From Echria macrotheca (lineage: Eukaryota > Ascomycota > Sordariomycetes > Sordariales > Schizotheciaceae): 64,000 bases of DNA. Positions within the stretch are counted from its first letter, which is position 1, and the number at the start of each line of letters is the position of its first letter. Below the pieces are notes generated by a model. It was not told the DNA's origin. It was given only the letters and a program-made list of their open reading frames with translations, and searched no databases. Location: NCBI GenBank assembly GCA_030411725.1, contig MU839827.1, forward strand, positions 3,231,027 through 3,295,026, written 5' to 3'. Shown piece by piece: positions 1-9,950 of this stretch. The position numbers and the translations under genes are program-made.

Positions 1-32
1 AAAAAGAAGGGATAACTTATTGTCCCGTTCAG

Positions 33-2026
33 ATGCAAGATGTCCCATCCAGGACTGCAACCAAGCGCGAGCCCAGTATCTCGATCCCAAGTATGATTAC
101 GTCCCCGGCATTGTTCCTCGGTATACCCGCTATGATTTGTGCTTTGATCGTGAGTAAAGCAGGATGTCGTGTTGTTCTGGTCCTAATAATCCCAGACAAA
201 TGTACCGTCCGACAATGCCAACGCGCACGAGCATCGTCAAGGTCCAACTACTGCCAGATGCGTACGTTCCGTCGTCGTCCGACAATAAAATATACTGACT
301 GTGTCAGATGGATGCCACGCCGAGGGATGTTTGAATATGAGCCAGGAGCAGCGGAATTGCTGCCCAGAGCGTAAGTTTTTCGTTGACATGAAACGGAGCG
401 CTCTTTGTTAATATTGCCATTAGATGAATGCAACGAGGATGGATGCCGGACCATTGTCGAGGGCGAATACCCATACTGCGTGATTCGTAGGACCTCCCCT
501 TTTTTCCCTTTTACTGTACCCCCGACTTACACGCGACCCAGATATCAAATGCGAGATTGACGGCTGCAACCATGCCCGGCATCTCGTGCCCAAGACCAAA
601 GAGTACCTGGACTTCTGTATCGAACGTGGGTATTCCCTGATACCATGTCTCTCTCGCTCCTTCGCTGATATAGACGACAGATGCCACCTGCGAGTTCAAC
701 CGATGCCGCGAGATCAAGGCTGATCGTTCCCCGTTCTGCGCCAACCACACGTGTCGAGAGCGAGACTGCGAGCGGAGCTGCTTTACCAAGCCATACTGTG
801 ATAATCGTGGGTTCGCATCGCATCCTTCTTGTGTGCCAGTCGCTAATTTTATGTAGATGTATGTGCCGAGGCGAAGTGCGAGTATCCCAAGCTCTGGCTG
901 GCGAAGCACAAGACCTGGGCGAGATTCTGTCCGATGCGTGAGTGTCTCGCCTCCGACGTGTGGAATCTCGTTTCTTAACTTACCTACATAGATACCTGCC
1001 GAGATCCAGACTGCGAGGAGTTTGTGATCTCCGTCTCGCTGTATTGCGCCGAACGTAAGCTATAACCGTCCAGACACAAAACCGGGTGAAACTAACAGTC
1101 ACAACAGATGGATGTTCACAGGAGAACTGTCTCCACGAAGCCATGGCAGAGAATCTCTGCATCAGCCGTCCGTTTAATCCCCCATTACTTCTTCCCTTCT
1201 TCCCGTCTAACACCACCGCCACACAGACTTCAAAGAAGAATACATGGCCCGCGGCGGACGCGACCGACGAGCACGCGACACCACCTCGGCACGCGACCGC
1301 GTCTACGAACGACCATTCTACTCGCACTCGAACCACCACCGCAAGAGCCAGCACGACGCAGACTCGGAAACCGGCTCCGAGACAGTAACCGACACGGACT
1401 CAGACAACGAACCAGACTACGCCGACAACGCAGCCGACGACATGTCCAAAGCCCACCAGCCGCCGCCGCGCCCGCTCTTCACTGACAGCAACCTGAGTAA
1501 AAACAGCCGAGCCAGCAAGGCAAGCAAGAACAGCAAAAACAGCAAGTCTGACGACGCCACCACACAAGTCGGCCCCAGCCCCGGTTCCGGCCCCGTCCGA
1601 CGTGAATGGACCCGAGCAGCATCCTTCCCCAACGGGAACGGGGGCGGCGAAACCAACAACAACCACAACGTCCCCCCAGGGGTAACAAGACACAACAGCA
1701 CCGCCCACCCGCCGACCCAACAACAACAACAACAACAACAAACCAGAAAAAAAGACATGAATAACAATAATACTAGTAATAAACAGAGACAACACTGGGC
1801 AACCGAGGGCCCGTCGCCTCGGGCTTCGTCAGCCTCGACCTCAAGAATGATGGACGACGCTGATTCGCTGCTGGCGGAGAACGGGGAGGATGCCTTCTCT
1901 GGCTTTGGTGGGACCGAAGGCGGGTCGAGTATCCATCCGCTTCATCCTGTGACGTCGCATACGAGTTCGAATGGGAAGTCTGGTGGTGGTGGAGGTGGGA
2001 AGAGGGTGAGTGCCATGATGGGGTAG
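33..2026 (+). CDS. Tandem C-x4-C-xn-C-x2-H repeat protein, 5' end outside the window
   Basis: Not recognised. Ten exons are visible: 33-149, 196-261, 308-370, 424-486, 542-625, 681-806, 857-937, 992-1054, 1108-1167 and 1227-2026; positions 1-32 are the end of an upstream intron. The first nine exons encode ten repeats of pattern C-x4-C-x(9-27)-C-x2-H, usually with Tyr or Phe before the third Cys. All nine lengths are multiples of three and all introns are phase 1, falling after the C of the terminal His codon (C|AT or C|AC). Exon six holds two repeats. The last exon encodes about 265 disordered residues: Arg-rich, then acidic/Ser-rich, then an eight-Gln run (1718-1741), Asn runs and a Gly tract. 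The ligand pattern suggests zinc binding. The spacing resembles WRKY19-like zinc-finger repeats of plants and oomycetes (recalled, not searched). Function unknown; about 506 residues visible. Confidence 0.82.
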
Positions 2027-2490
2027 ATGAGTATTGGATGTGTGCCTTGAATAGGGAATAGGCATGGGGAGGGTTTCTCTTCGACTATCCATGGAACTCA
2101 TGCTTGGATAAGATCATGCGGCGAAAGATTGAGGATTTCCTTTTGGGGTTGGGAGATCTTTGGGGAAGGGGGAGGGATAATTTACATTTACGATGTCATG
2201 ATACACCAAACATACCCATTATTAGCTTTTAGACTGCATTCAAAAGCGAGCGAGCAAGCGAGTTTGATTCTGCTATCTTTTATCCATTCCCTTGCTCTAC
2301 ACCTCTACACCCATGACCGTTGAATCAATCCCTCGGTACCGATTCCTCATCTCCAGACTCCAGCAGCAAGGTCTCTCTCTCTCCCTCTCATCCACCCCTG
2401 CTTAGAATACCCATCAACAACCAACCCATCACCAACCACCCTCTAACTGCCAGCCCACCCAAAAGCACACACCCCCCCAAAAAGAAAAGA
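2027..2490. other. Convergent intergenic region, 3' flanks
   Basis: This 464-bp stretch separates the stop codons of the convergent Cys/His-repeat gene and the RS-Hub1 gene. It is T-rich near 2130-2280 and C/A-rich near 2380-2490, as expected for two facing 3' UTRs. No further gene is seen. Confidence 0.6.
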
Positions 2491-3225
2491 TTAATCCCCA
2501 GTATCAACCTCCAAATCCAACTGCACTCCATTCGAAACCCCATACTCCCCAAGCGTAAGCATATCCTTAAACGGCCTCTCCCCCTGCCGCTTCAGCAATA
2601 TCTCATGCGGCTCCCGCCCGATCCGCATCGCCACCATCACCTTGAACTGCTTGATCGTGTCCGACGCGAGCGCGGGGATCTGGGCCTTGGTGCCGAGCCG
2701 GTCGTTGACCGTTACGATAATCATTTCCTCGCCCCCTCCTCCTGATGAGACTTGTGCCGGTTTGGGTTTTGGTGCCGGTCTGTCTTTGTCTTTCCGGGGT
2801 GGACGGTCTCTCAGTTGCTCTCTTTCTCTTTCCCTGTCATTGTTCCGGCTTCTGTTGTTGTCGCGGTCGCGCTCCCGGTCCCGGTCCCGGTTTCGGTCAC
2901 CATCGCGGGGTTCACGGGGTTCCCGATCTCGGTTTCGCCTTGGGGATCTGTCCCGGTCCCTGTCCCTCTCCCTGTCCTTATTTCGATCTCCTCTCTCGCG
3001 GTCCCTGTCGCGGTCGCGGTCGCCTTGTCGCTCTCTTTCTCGATCCCGCCGAGGCGACCTTGACCGCTCGCGATACCCGCGCTTCAGCCCACGGTCGCGA
3101 TCATCGTTATTGTCGTCCGTCCGCTTCTCCTTCCACCGGAATCCACCACCTCCCTTGGGCCGTCGGGGCGGCGATCGTGTGCGCGAGCGCGATCTTTTTC
3201 GTGAAGGTTCTGCTGAGTCTGCCAT
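2491..3225 (-). CDS. hub1: Hub1/UBL5 ubiquitin-like protein fused to an RS/RD-rich domain
   Basis: Intronless ORF of 244 residues. Residues about 1-167 are an Arg-Ser, then Arg-Asp/Arg-Glu repeat region typical of splicing factors. Residues about 168-244 are a complete Hub1/UBL5 fold: it opens MIIVTVNDRLG, keeps the Asp that binds HIND motifs (Hub1 position 22, here in ASDTIKQFK), and has PFKDMLTLGEYGV in the second half. The C-terminus ends LDLEVDTGD instead of the Tyr-Tyr ending of classical Hub1, and there is no Gly-Gly, in keeping with a non-conjugating modifier. Hub1 binds Snu66/Prp38-type partners in the tri-snRNP and affects 5' splice-site choice. Classical Hub1 is only about 73 residues, so the RS domain more than triples its length. 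The start is the first ATG, with MADSAEPSRKRS following. Nuclear, spliceosomal role inferred. Confidence 0.88.
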   Translation of the reverse strand: MADSAEPSRKRSRSRTRSPPRRPKGGGGFRWKEKRTDDNNDDRDRGLKRGYRERSRSPRRDRERERQGDRDRDRDRERGDRNKDRERDRDRDRSPRRNRDREPREPRDGDRNRDRDRERDRDNNRSRNNDREREREQLRDRPPRKDKDRPAPKPKPAQVSSGGGGEEMIIVTVNDRLGTKAQIPALASDTIKQFKVMVAMRIGREPHEILLKRQGERPFKDMLTLGEYGVSNGVQLDLEVDTGD

Positions 3226-3602
3226 GGTGGATTGTAGAGGGATGGTTAGTTGTTAGGTTGGCGGCATTCAGAGCTGCAGTTGGCGGGATGGGGCAATTTT
3301 TAGTGGGGCTTAGTCGTCTTATCGCAACCATACAGCAACGATAAGGATTTCTTCACATCACAAGTCACAGGACTTTCAAAGTTCACATCTTGAAATATAA
3401 TCCATTTTGCAGCTAGGTAGCGAGTCAACTACCTGAGACCACCCAGCAGACACCGAGATCCAACCATTTAATCTCGAAATCCACGCTTCGGGTAAAACAC
3501 CATAAATGCTTCCATTGCGCCTTCCGTCCCGCCCCAACGCCAAAGCCACGAGCCAGTATGCCGAGGTGTATCATACATACAGAGAAAAAGAAACAGAGCC
3601 CA
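3226..3602. promoter_or_regulatory. Hub1 upstream region / NOP58 3' flank
   Basis: This 377-bp gap between two minus-strand genes must hold the promoter and 5' UTR of the RS-Hub1 gene and the 3' UTR of NOP58. No specific site is called. Confidence 0.5.
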
Positions 3603-5581
3603 TCATGCCTCGGCTTCCTTGTGGTGCTTCTTCTTCTTCTTCTTATGCTTCTCCTCTTTTGCTGGTGTCTCCTCGGCCTCCTCTTCGTGCTTTCGCTTGG
3701 AGCTCTTGGCCTTGACCGGCGAATCGGCCTCCTCCTCCTCCGCTTGCCCCTTAAGGTCCTTCTTGCTCAGAATCTCAAGCGTGCCGTCGGACCCAAGCTT
3801 GATCTGTCCCCGCTCAAAGCGGCGCATAAACTTGGAAACAGAAAGCCCCGCCTCCTTGGCAAGCCTCTCGTAGTCCTTCGACGACAGTTTCTTTGGTACT
3901 GGTGTCTCACTTGACTCGGCCGTCTTGGAAGCTTTCTCCTTCTTCTTCTCTTTCTTATCCTTCTTCTCCTTCTTGTGAGAAGACCCATTCTGCGCTGGAG
4001 CATCTTCCATATCCTCGTCCTCCTTATCAGCGTCAGCCATCTCCTCGTCATGCACCTCTTCAATGAGAGGCCTCTTAGCCAGAGTCTGCTCTCCAAGCAG
4101 TCCATCGGCGTCAACATTGTACTTGCGAGCCTCCTTGATATCCCATTTCGAAGGCGCGCCAAGAGGCATGCCGTTGGGCCCGATCGCAGTGGTCCTGGAA
4201 AGAGGCTTTCCTTCCAAGAGCCGGAGGTTGTTCTCGAGTCTGGCTCTCGACGTGATGCCGAGAGCGGCACGGGTCTCATCATCAGCGTCATCATCGAACT
4301 CAGAAAGCGCGTCGGTGCGGACACCCAGCGCAACCTTTGATGCAAGCTGTCGAGCCATCTTGCCCTTGTTCTGCCCGGAAGCCTGTCCGACCAGGGAAGC
4401 ATGGTAAATAAGACCATACTTGGGGGTTGCGTGCTTGGTCTTCAGCGCTCGGAAGAGTGCCTTCTCAGCACCGAGAATCTGGATCGTGCTACCGGGGTTC
4501 TTGGCCAAGCTCATGAGAGAGCCGGCGTGGGCGATCAATCGGGCGCCGACGAGAGCGCCGACGAGCTCCGTCATGTTGGGCGAGATGGCCTTCATCCGGT
4601 TCTCCAAGTACTCAGACAGCTCCTTCCTATACTCTGACAGGCTGATGACCTGCTCGGCGAGCAGCTTGATGTTTTCCAGATCCTCCAGGCTGATTTCGGT
4701 TCCCATGCTGATATCGGCTGCCGTCTTGACAGCCGTCTCGATCTCGTGGGGCAGAATCTCCGAAAGGTCGGCCTCGGGGGCATTTGACCGCACCCCAAGT
4801 GTCGTCACAACACGAGCATACGACATATTGTCGGGAAGAATCTTGGCCAGCTCCGGGAAGTGCCAGCCGTACCATTCCTTAACACGCATTGCGTATGTGT
4901 TGAGCTCCTTGTCGAGATCGTCGAGGAGCGATACGGCGTGAACAATCATAACGTCAACCTTGTCGGGAGAAAACTTGAGCCTATGACGCGAGAGCCCGTG
5001 CGCAAGACCGAGAGACATCTTCTGGATATCCTCGGCATCCAAGCCCGGAACGAGGTCGGCAAAATGTTCTCGAATAGCACGGAAGAGATCGGTGGTGGAA
5101 GAGTCCGAGATGGGCTTGATGTTGAGGTTGGGGAGCTTTAGGATCGAGTTTCCGAGCTTGTTCTCGGCGACGGCCAACGTAACCTTCTTCTCATCCTTGA
5201 ACTCGTTGAGGAGACTGGCGAGCTTGGGCGTGACTTTGCCTTCGATCAACCCAGAGATTTCCTCGAGGGCGCTCGCACCACTGTCGAATTTGACGAAGTC
5301 CTTGTACTTGACCCTAAGCAATATTAGGCCACGGCGCGCCTGACTCGACTAGATCTGACTTACTCCTTGACAATCTTGTCGATGGTGGAAAGACGATCGT
5401 TCAGGTTCTCATCGTCGAGGAGTTTCTTGTCGGCGGCCTTGAACAAGCCATAACTATCGCCAGAGTTAGTCCTAAGTTCACTCCAGGGCGAGCCGTCGAG
5501 CGCAGCTGCAGTCGCACAGCTGGCGTAATTGGAAGGATGGACTTACCCGGCACTGGTTTCCGTAAGTATAAAGAGAGGCAT
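3603..5581 (-). CDS. NOP58: Nop58, core protein of box C/D snoRNPs
   Basis: Three exons: 5581-5547, 5453-5364 and 5313-3603, giving 611 residues. The N-terminus MPLFILTETSAG continues as GYGLFKAADKKLL and then EVKYKDFVKF across clean GTAAGT/TAG introns. Domains in order: NOP5 N-terminal domain (about 1-65), NOSIC and Nop/snoRNA-binding domain (about 160-400, including the GHAG-like segment AHAGSLMSLAKNPGSTIQ and the LGAEKALFRALK stretch), then a Lys/Glu-rich tail ending in poly-Lys and KHHKEAEA. Nop58 pairs with Nop56 and binds fibrillarin and Snu13 on C/D snoRNAs in the nucleolus for rRNA 2'-O-methylation and pre-rRNA processing. Length matches fungal orthologues. It is head to head with VMA6. 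Confidence 0.97.
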
Positions 5582-5942
5582 CTTGTCTGTACCGTCGTTG
5601 ATTCCCTGGGACGCTGGTAATTGCGTGTGGGAAGCAGCGTTGACGGTGGTTCTTGCTGGGGCTCGCCTCGAGAAAAAAAGTTCAGAGCGAAGGACAATTT
5701 TTTTATGCACCAATTCGCTTGGAGCTTGTTCGAGGTGGGGGCTGGGGCCCGAGCTCAGATTGGGGAACGGCCTCTTCCTCCGTCTTCACCGCCTTCGTAG
5801 CCTCTCCGCCAAATGGGGTGCACAGACCAGCAGTCTTACGCAGCATGCAGCATCGCAAGCCCGCATCGCCCGCCGACTCCATCCAAGCAGCGGCATCGAG
5901 ACCGTCCATCTGCATGCTTCAGATTCGACCACAGCACCCAAG
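5582..5942. promoter_or_regulatory. Divergent NOP58/VMA6 promoter
   Basis: A 361-bp region between the NOP58 start codon (minus) and the VMA6 start codon (plus). It must contain both promoters. No TATA box stands out, and no other gene is supported here. Confidence 0.6.
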
Positions 5943-7198
5943 ATGGAGGGGCTTCTATTCAACGTGAACAATGGGTGGGACTAGTCCCAGACATGGAGTA
6001 TTTTGAAAGTCGCTAATGTCGAGAACAGCTACATTGAGGGCATTGTTCGAGGCTACCGGAATGGCCTCCTCACCGGCGCAAACTACACTAACATGACCCA
6101 ATGCGAAACCATCGATGGTCAGCATCCACCCTGGAAATAGCTCGTTTTATAGATTATTCTGACTGTTCCAAGACCTCAAACTCCAGCTCGGCCCCGCATA
6201 CGGCGACTTCCTCGCATCCCTCCCCCCGAACCCGTCAACATCTAGTCTTGCCGCCAAGACGACCGACAAGCTGGTCGCCGAGTTCCGATATGTCCGGGCC
6301 AACGCTGTCGGATCTCTGGCCAAGTTCATGGACTACCTGACATACGGGTACATGATCGACAACGTCGCCCTCCTCATCACCGGCACCCTCCACGAGCGTG
6401 ATACGCGCGAGCTGCTCGACCGCTGCCACCCCCTGGGCTGGTTCGAGACGATGCCCGTACTCTGCGTGGCCACCAACATCGAGGAACTTTACAACAGTGT
6501 GCTGATCGAGACACCACTGGCGCCGTACTTCAAGGGGAGCTTAAGCCACCAGGATCTGGACGAGCTCAACATCGAGATTGTGCGCAACACGCTGTACAAG
6601 AACTACCTCGAGGATTTCTACCACTTTGTCAACAACAACCCAGATATGGCCGGCACCCCAACTGCCGAGGTCATGTCGGAGATTCTCGAGTTTGAAGCCG
6701 ACCGCCGCGCCATCAACATCACACTCAACTCGTTTGGTACGGAGCTGTCCAAGGCGGACCGTAAGAAGCTGTACCCGAGTTTTGGCATGTTGTATCCCGA
6801 GGGGACTCTCATGCTGTCGCGTGCGGATGACTTCGAGGGCGTGAGGTTAGCCGTAGAAGGCGTTGGCGACTACAAGAGCTTCTTTGAGGCCGCGGGGTTG
6901 GGCGGTGGTGCCGGCGGACCCGGCAACATGGCGGGCGGGACCGGGTCCGATGGCAAGACGCTGGAGGACATGTTCTACCAGAAGGAGATGGAGATCTCCA
7001 AGATGGCCTTCACAAGGCAATTCACATACGCCATCGTTTATGCTTGGGTCAAGCTGAGAGAACAGGTGAGATATCTCACGCCACTCGATGTGAGTCTTTG
7101 CTGACCGTCCCTAGGAAATTCGCAACATCACATGGATTGCGGAGTGCATAGCACAGAACCAGAAGGAGCGGATCAACAACTACATTAGCGTGTTTTGA
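5943..7198 (+). CDS. VMA6: V-type ATPase V0 subunit d (Vma6)
   Basis: Four exons: 5943-5974, 6029-6117, 6173-7065 and 7115-7198, giving 365 residues. The protein starts MEGLLFNVNNGYIEGIVRGY and ends ERINNYISVF, both characteristic of the family. It shows the vATP-synt_AC39 fold throughout, with LVAEFRYVRANAVGSL and WFETMPVLCVATNIEELY recognisable. Subunit d caps the membrane c-ring and couples it to the central stalk (subunits D and F) of the proton pump on vacuoles and Golgi/endosomes. A Gly-rich insert near residue 300 makes it slightly longer than the yeast protein (345 residues). Phases check: 2, 1, 0. It is convergent with the uS15m gene. Confidence 0.97.
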
Positions 7199-7416
7199 TG
7201 AGGCAAAGGAGGGTTTGCATTTGGGGCTTGTAGAATACCTAGGTCGTCCCGAGTCGAAGATTAATCCTGTGGTAGCACAACGGCGTCTCGGTAAGCAGCC
7301 AATCGGCTCTGTGAAGGGACATGGAAACCGACGAGTTTCCTTCTATTTGTCGTTATTGTACAATACATAGAGAAGTTACAACACATCATTTTACATGGTG
7401 CATCAGCTCTCTCGGT

Positions 7417-8428
7417 TTACAGAGAAATCTGCTCCTTCCAGGTGGCGGGTGACAAACCCAACGTCTCCAACATGAAGTGCCACCTCCCGCTGCCCCTCTC
7501 TTTCTTCTCCATATAATTCAGCAGCCGCTGCCGCTTATGGCACAGCCGCCGTAAACTCCTCTTGTTGTTCTTGTCCCTGTAGCCCTTGGGTCCCTCCAGC
7601 GCCTTGGCGAGCGCTCTGATCTTGGACGTCAAGATGGCGATCTGGACCTCGCTGCTCCCCGTATCAGGACCGGCCCGGTGCGGCTTCGGTTCGGGAATGA
7701 CATTTCGCGACAGGGGTGGTGCTGCCCTCTCCAGCGTCTTGTCTGTGACGTGGCGCCCGAACGTCTCGATGCACCTGCGGATATTGGCATGCTTCCGGTC
7801 CTTGGCGCTGCCGTTGTTCAGGTCGGCAATACGCTGGATCGCTATGACGGCCTTCTTGTGTCGCTCTTCATGTTCTTGGCGTAGCTTTTCCACCAGCGCC
7901 GGGTCGGCTGCCTCGCCTGGCAGGGGCTCGGTAATGGCGCGCGCTTGCGCGATGGCTTCTTCCACCTCTTTCTCGTCGAGGAGGTAGTTGCGAATGTGCG
8001 GCGAGGTAGGCACAGGGTTGACCTCCTCAATCGGATTGCCAGACCTATCGAGGCGTGGTGTTGATAGAGGCTGCTGCCCGGCGGTATCGAAGGACTGGAC
8101 AAAGGGGGTGAGAATGCCGTGGACCGGGCTACCCCATTGGCTATCGCGCTGCTGGTCGAGCTCCTTGCGGCGCGTCACGTTGGCGGCTTTCCGCTGCTGC
8201 GCTTGGGCCCAGGCATAGGGATCCTGCTTCATCTTGCGTATCTTTTCCTTGCGGGAGAGATTCGCGGTCTGGACGAGCGGTTGGAATGCCGGTGTTGGAG
8301 CTGGACGAAGACATACTAGACCAATTGTTAGCTCACGTCTGAACGGATAAACCCTATCGAAGCTCATAGAATGATGGCCTACATGTCAGGTTTCGTAGCC
8401 CCTGAGGGGCGGGTATCCGGGGAGGCAT
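7417..8428 (-). CDS. MRPS28: Mitochondrial small-subunit ribosomal protein uS15m
   Basis: Two exons, 8428-8383 and 8315-7417, giving 314 residues. The uS15 domain is at about 205-300, with DTGSSEVQIAILTSKIRAL and the RRLCHKRQRLLNYM segment that contacts 16S-type rRNA. The N-terminus MPPRIPAPQGLRNLT is basic and Ser/Pro-rich, suiting mitochondrial import, and the long N-terminal extension is usual for fungal orthologues. The 67-nt intron uses a GTAGGC donor, a GCTAAC branch site and a TAG acceptor and restores frame as T|TA. An in-frame upstream ATG at 8596 exists, but its extension looks unlike a targeting sequence, so I prefer 8428. Alternative starts cannot be excluded. Confidence 0.9.
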
Positions 8429-8868
8429 CGCGTTCGCCGGCGGTCGAGTCGTGCCTCTGACAACCGCATGCTGTCTCCAAACGTGAGCGTCGCCATAAAC
8501 TTCGTCGCCAAATTTTGGGCTCACGGAGCTAGTACGTTTTCGGACTAGCCGTGTCCTGACTGCCTGCCCCACATGATCGGGAAGGCGGTGATTCAAAAAT
8601 CCGGCAGGAAATCCGCAATGTTCTCAAAAGTACCACCCCGACTAGTCCCGCACAGACTTTGCTGCCCACACCCAAACCGGTACGAGTCGGTACTCAGCAG
8701 TTTTTCACCTGAACCCTGGCGGGGCTCTCCACAAAATCGATTTTGTGTGCGAAAATCGCATAGCTCCGCCGCGAAGCAGCAACGTCCAAACAAATTATCT
8801 CTCCTCACAACGCCTCACTCTTGACACTCTTTCTCAGTCTGCAACTCCGACGAGAAAGCACAGTCAAG
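8429..8868. promoter_or_regulatory. Divergent promoter shared by uS15m and RPS0
   Basis: A 440-bp region separates the mitochondrial uS15 start (minus) from the cytosolic uS2 start (plus). The RPS0 side (8800-8868) is a pyrimidine-rich leader with TCTCC, CTCACTC and CTTTCTCAG runs, typical of fungal ribosomal-protein mRNA starts. Confidence 0.6.
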
Positions 8869-9950
8869 ATGGCTCCCGCTAACCTCCCCTCCATTTTCAA
8901 TGCCACCAGCGGTGACATTGAGCAGCTCCTCGCTGCCCAGTGCCACATCGGCTCCAAGAAGTTCGTGATAACCTCATTACTTAGTGGTATCCCAAGCTGA
9001 CCATTCTCACAGCCTTCAGGTTCACATGCAGCGTAAATATCCAAGAATTCTCAAATAGCGACCATTCTCTGACAATTCCTCACAGCGTACCTCTGGAAGA
9101 CCCGCGCCGATGGTGTGAACGTTATCAACATCGGCAAGACCTGGTATGTCGACTGACACGGTCCTGGAGGGGACCGAATGTTAATATTGTCGACAGGGAG
9201 AAGATCGTTTTGGCCGCCCGTATCATCGTCGCCATTGACAACCCGTCGGACGTTTGCGTCATCAGCGCCCGTCCCTACGGCCAGCGTGCCGTCCTCAAGT
9301 TCGCTGCTCACACCGGTGCCCAGGCCATTGCTGGTCGTTTCACCCCCGGTTCGTTCACGAACTACATCACCCGCTCGTTCAAGGAGCCCCGCCTGATCAT
9401 CGTCACGGACCCCCGCACCGATGCCCAGGCCATCAAGGAGGCTTCCTATGTCAACATCCCCGTGATTGCCCTCTGCGATACGGACTCGCCCACCGAGTTC
9501 GTCGACGTCGCCATCCCCACTAACAACAAGGGCCGCCACGCTATTGGCTGTGTCTGGTGGATGCTGGCCCGCGAGGTCCTCCGTCTCCGTGGCACCATCT
9601 ACAATCGCGAGACTCCTTGGGACGTTATGGTCGATCTCTACTTCTGTATGTTTTTGTGCCAGGACTTGTTTAGGTGGATGCTAACCTGGCAAACAGATCG
9701 CGATCCTGAGGCCGAGAATGAGGATAAGGTCGAGGAGGATAAGCTGCCCGGTGTTGAGGAGGAGGGCGTTGCCGCGATCGAGTCTGGCTTCCCCACTACT
9801 GGTGAATGGGAGGCTGCTCCTGCTGGCTTCGCTGCTGCCGGTGGTGAGTGGAGCGAGGCTCCCGCCGCCGCCACTAACTGGGAGACCACCGGCACGGCCC
9901 CTGCCGCTGACTGGAGCGCTGAGGCTCCCGCCAAGGAGTCGACGTGGTAA
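8869..9950 (+). CDS. RPS0: 40S ribosomal protein S0 (uS2)
   Basis: Five exons: 8869-8960, 9013-9032, 9086-9143, 9197-9645 and 9697-9950, giving 290 residues. The uS2 core is complete: HIGSKNLQVHM, INIGKTWEKIVLAARII, GQRAVLKFAAHTGAQAIAGR, FTPGSFTNYITR, EPRLIIVTDPR and the C-terminal YRDPEAENED. It belongs to the 40S head/body junction near the mRNA exit site and is needed for late 20S rRNA processing. The acidic tail carries several Glu/Asp/Asn-Trp repeats resembling the tail of the animal laminin-receptor form. The second exon is only 20 nt. Intron 1 uses an unusual GTTCGT donor; this is required because the neighbouring GTG would destroy the conserved SKNLQVHM junction. Confidence 0.98.

Noticed and set aside
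2642..3256. Plus-strand ORF of 204 codons rich in Ser-Arg
   Set aside because: It is the antisense of the RS/RD repeats of the Hub1 gene; alternating Arg-Asp/Arg-Glu codons read as Ser-Arg on the other strand. It has no independent support.
8429..8596. Upstream ATG extension of the uS15m gene
   Set aside because: In frame with the chosen start, but the added 56 residues carry acidic and mixed sequence unlike a mitochondrial presequence and would consume much of the divergent promoter.
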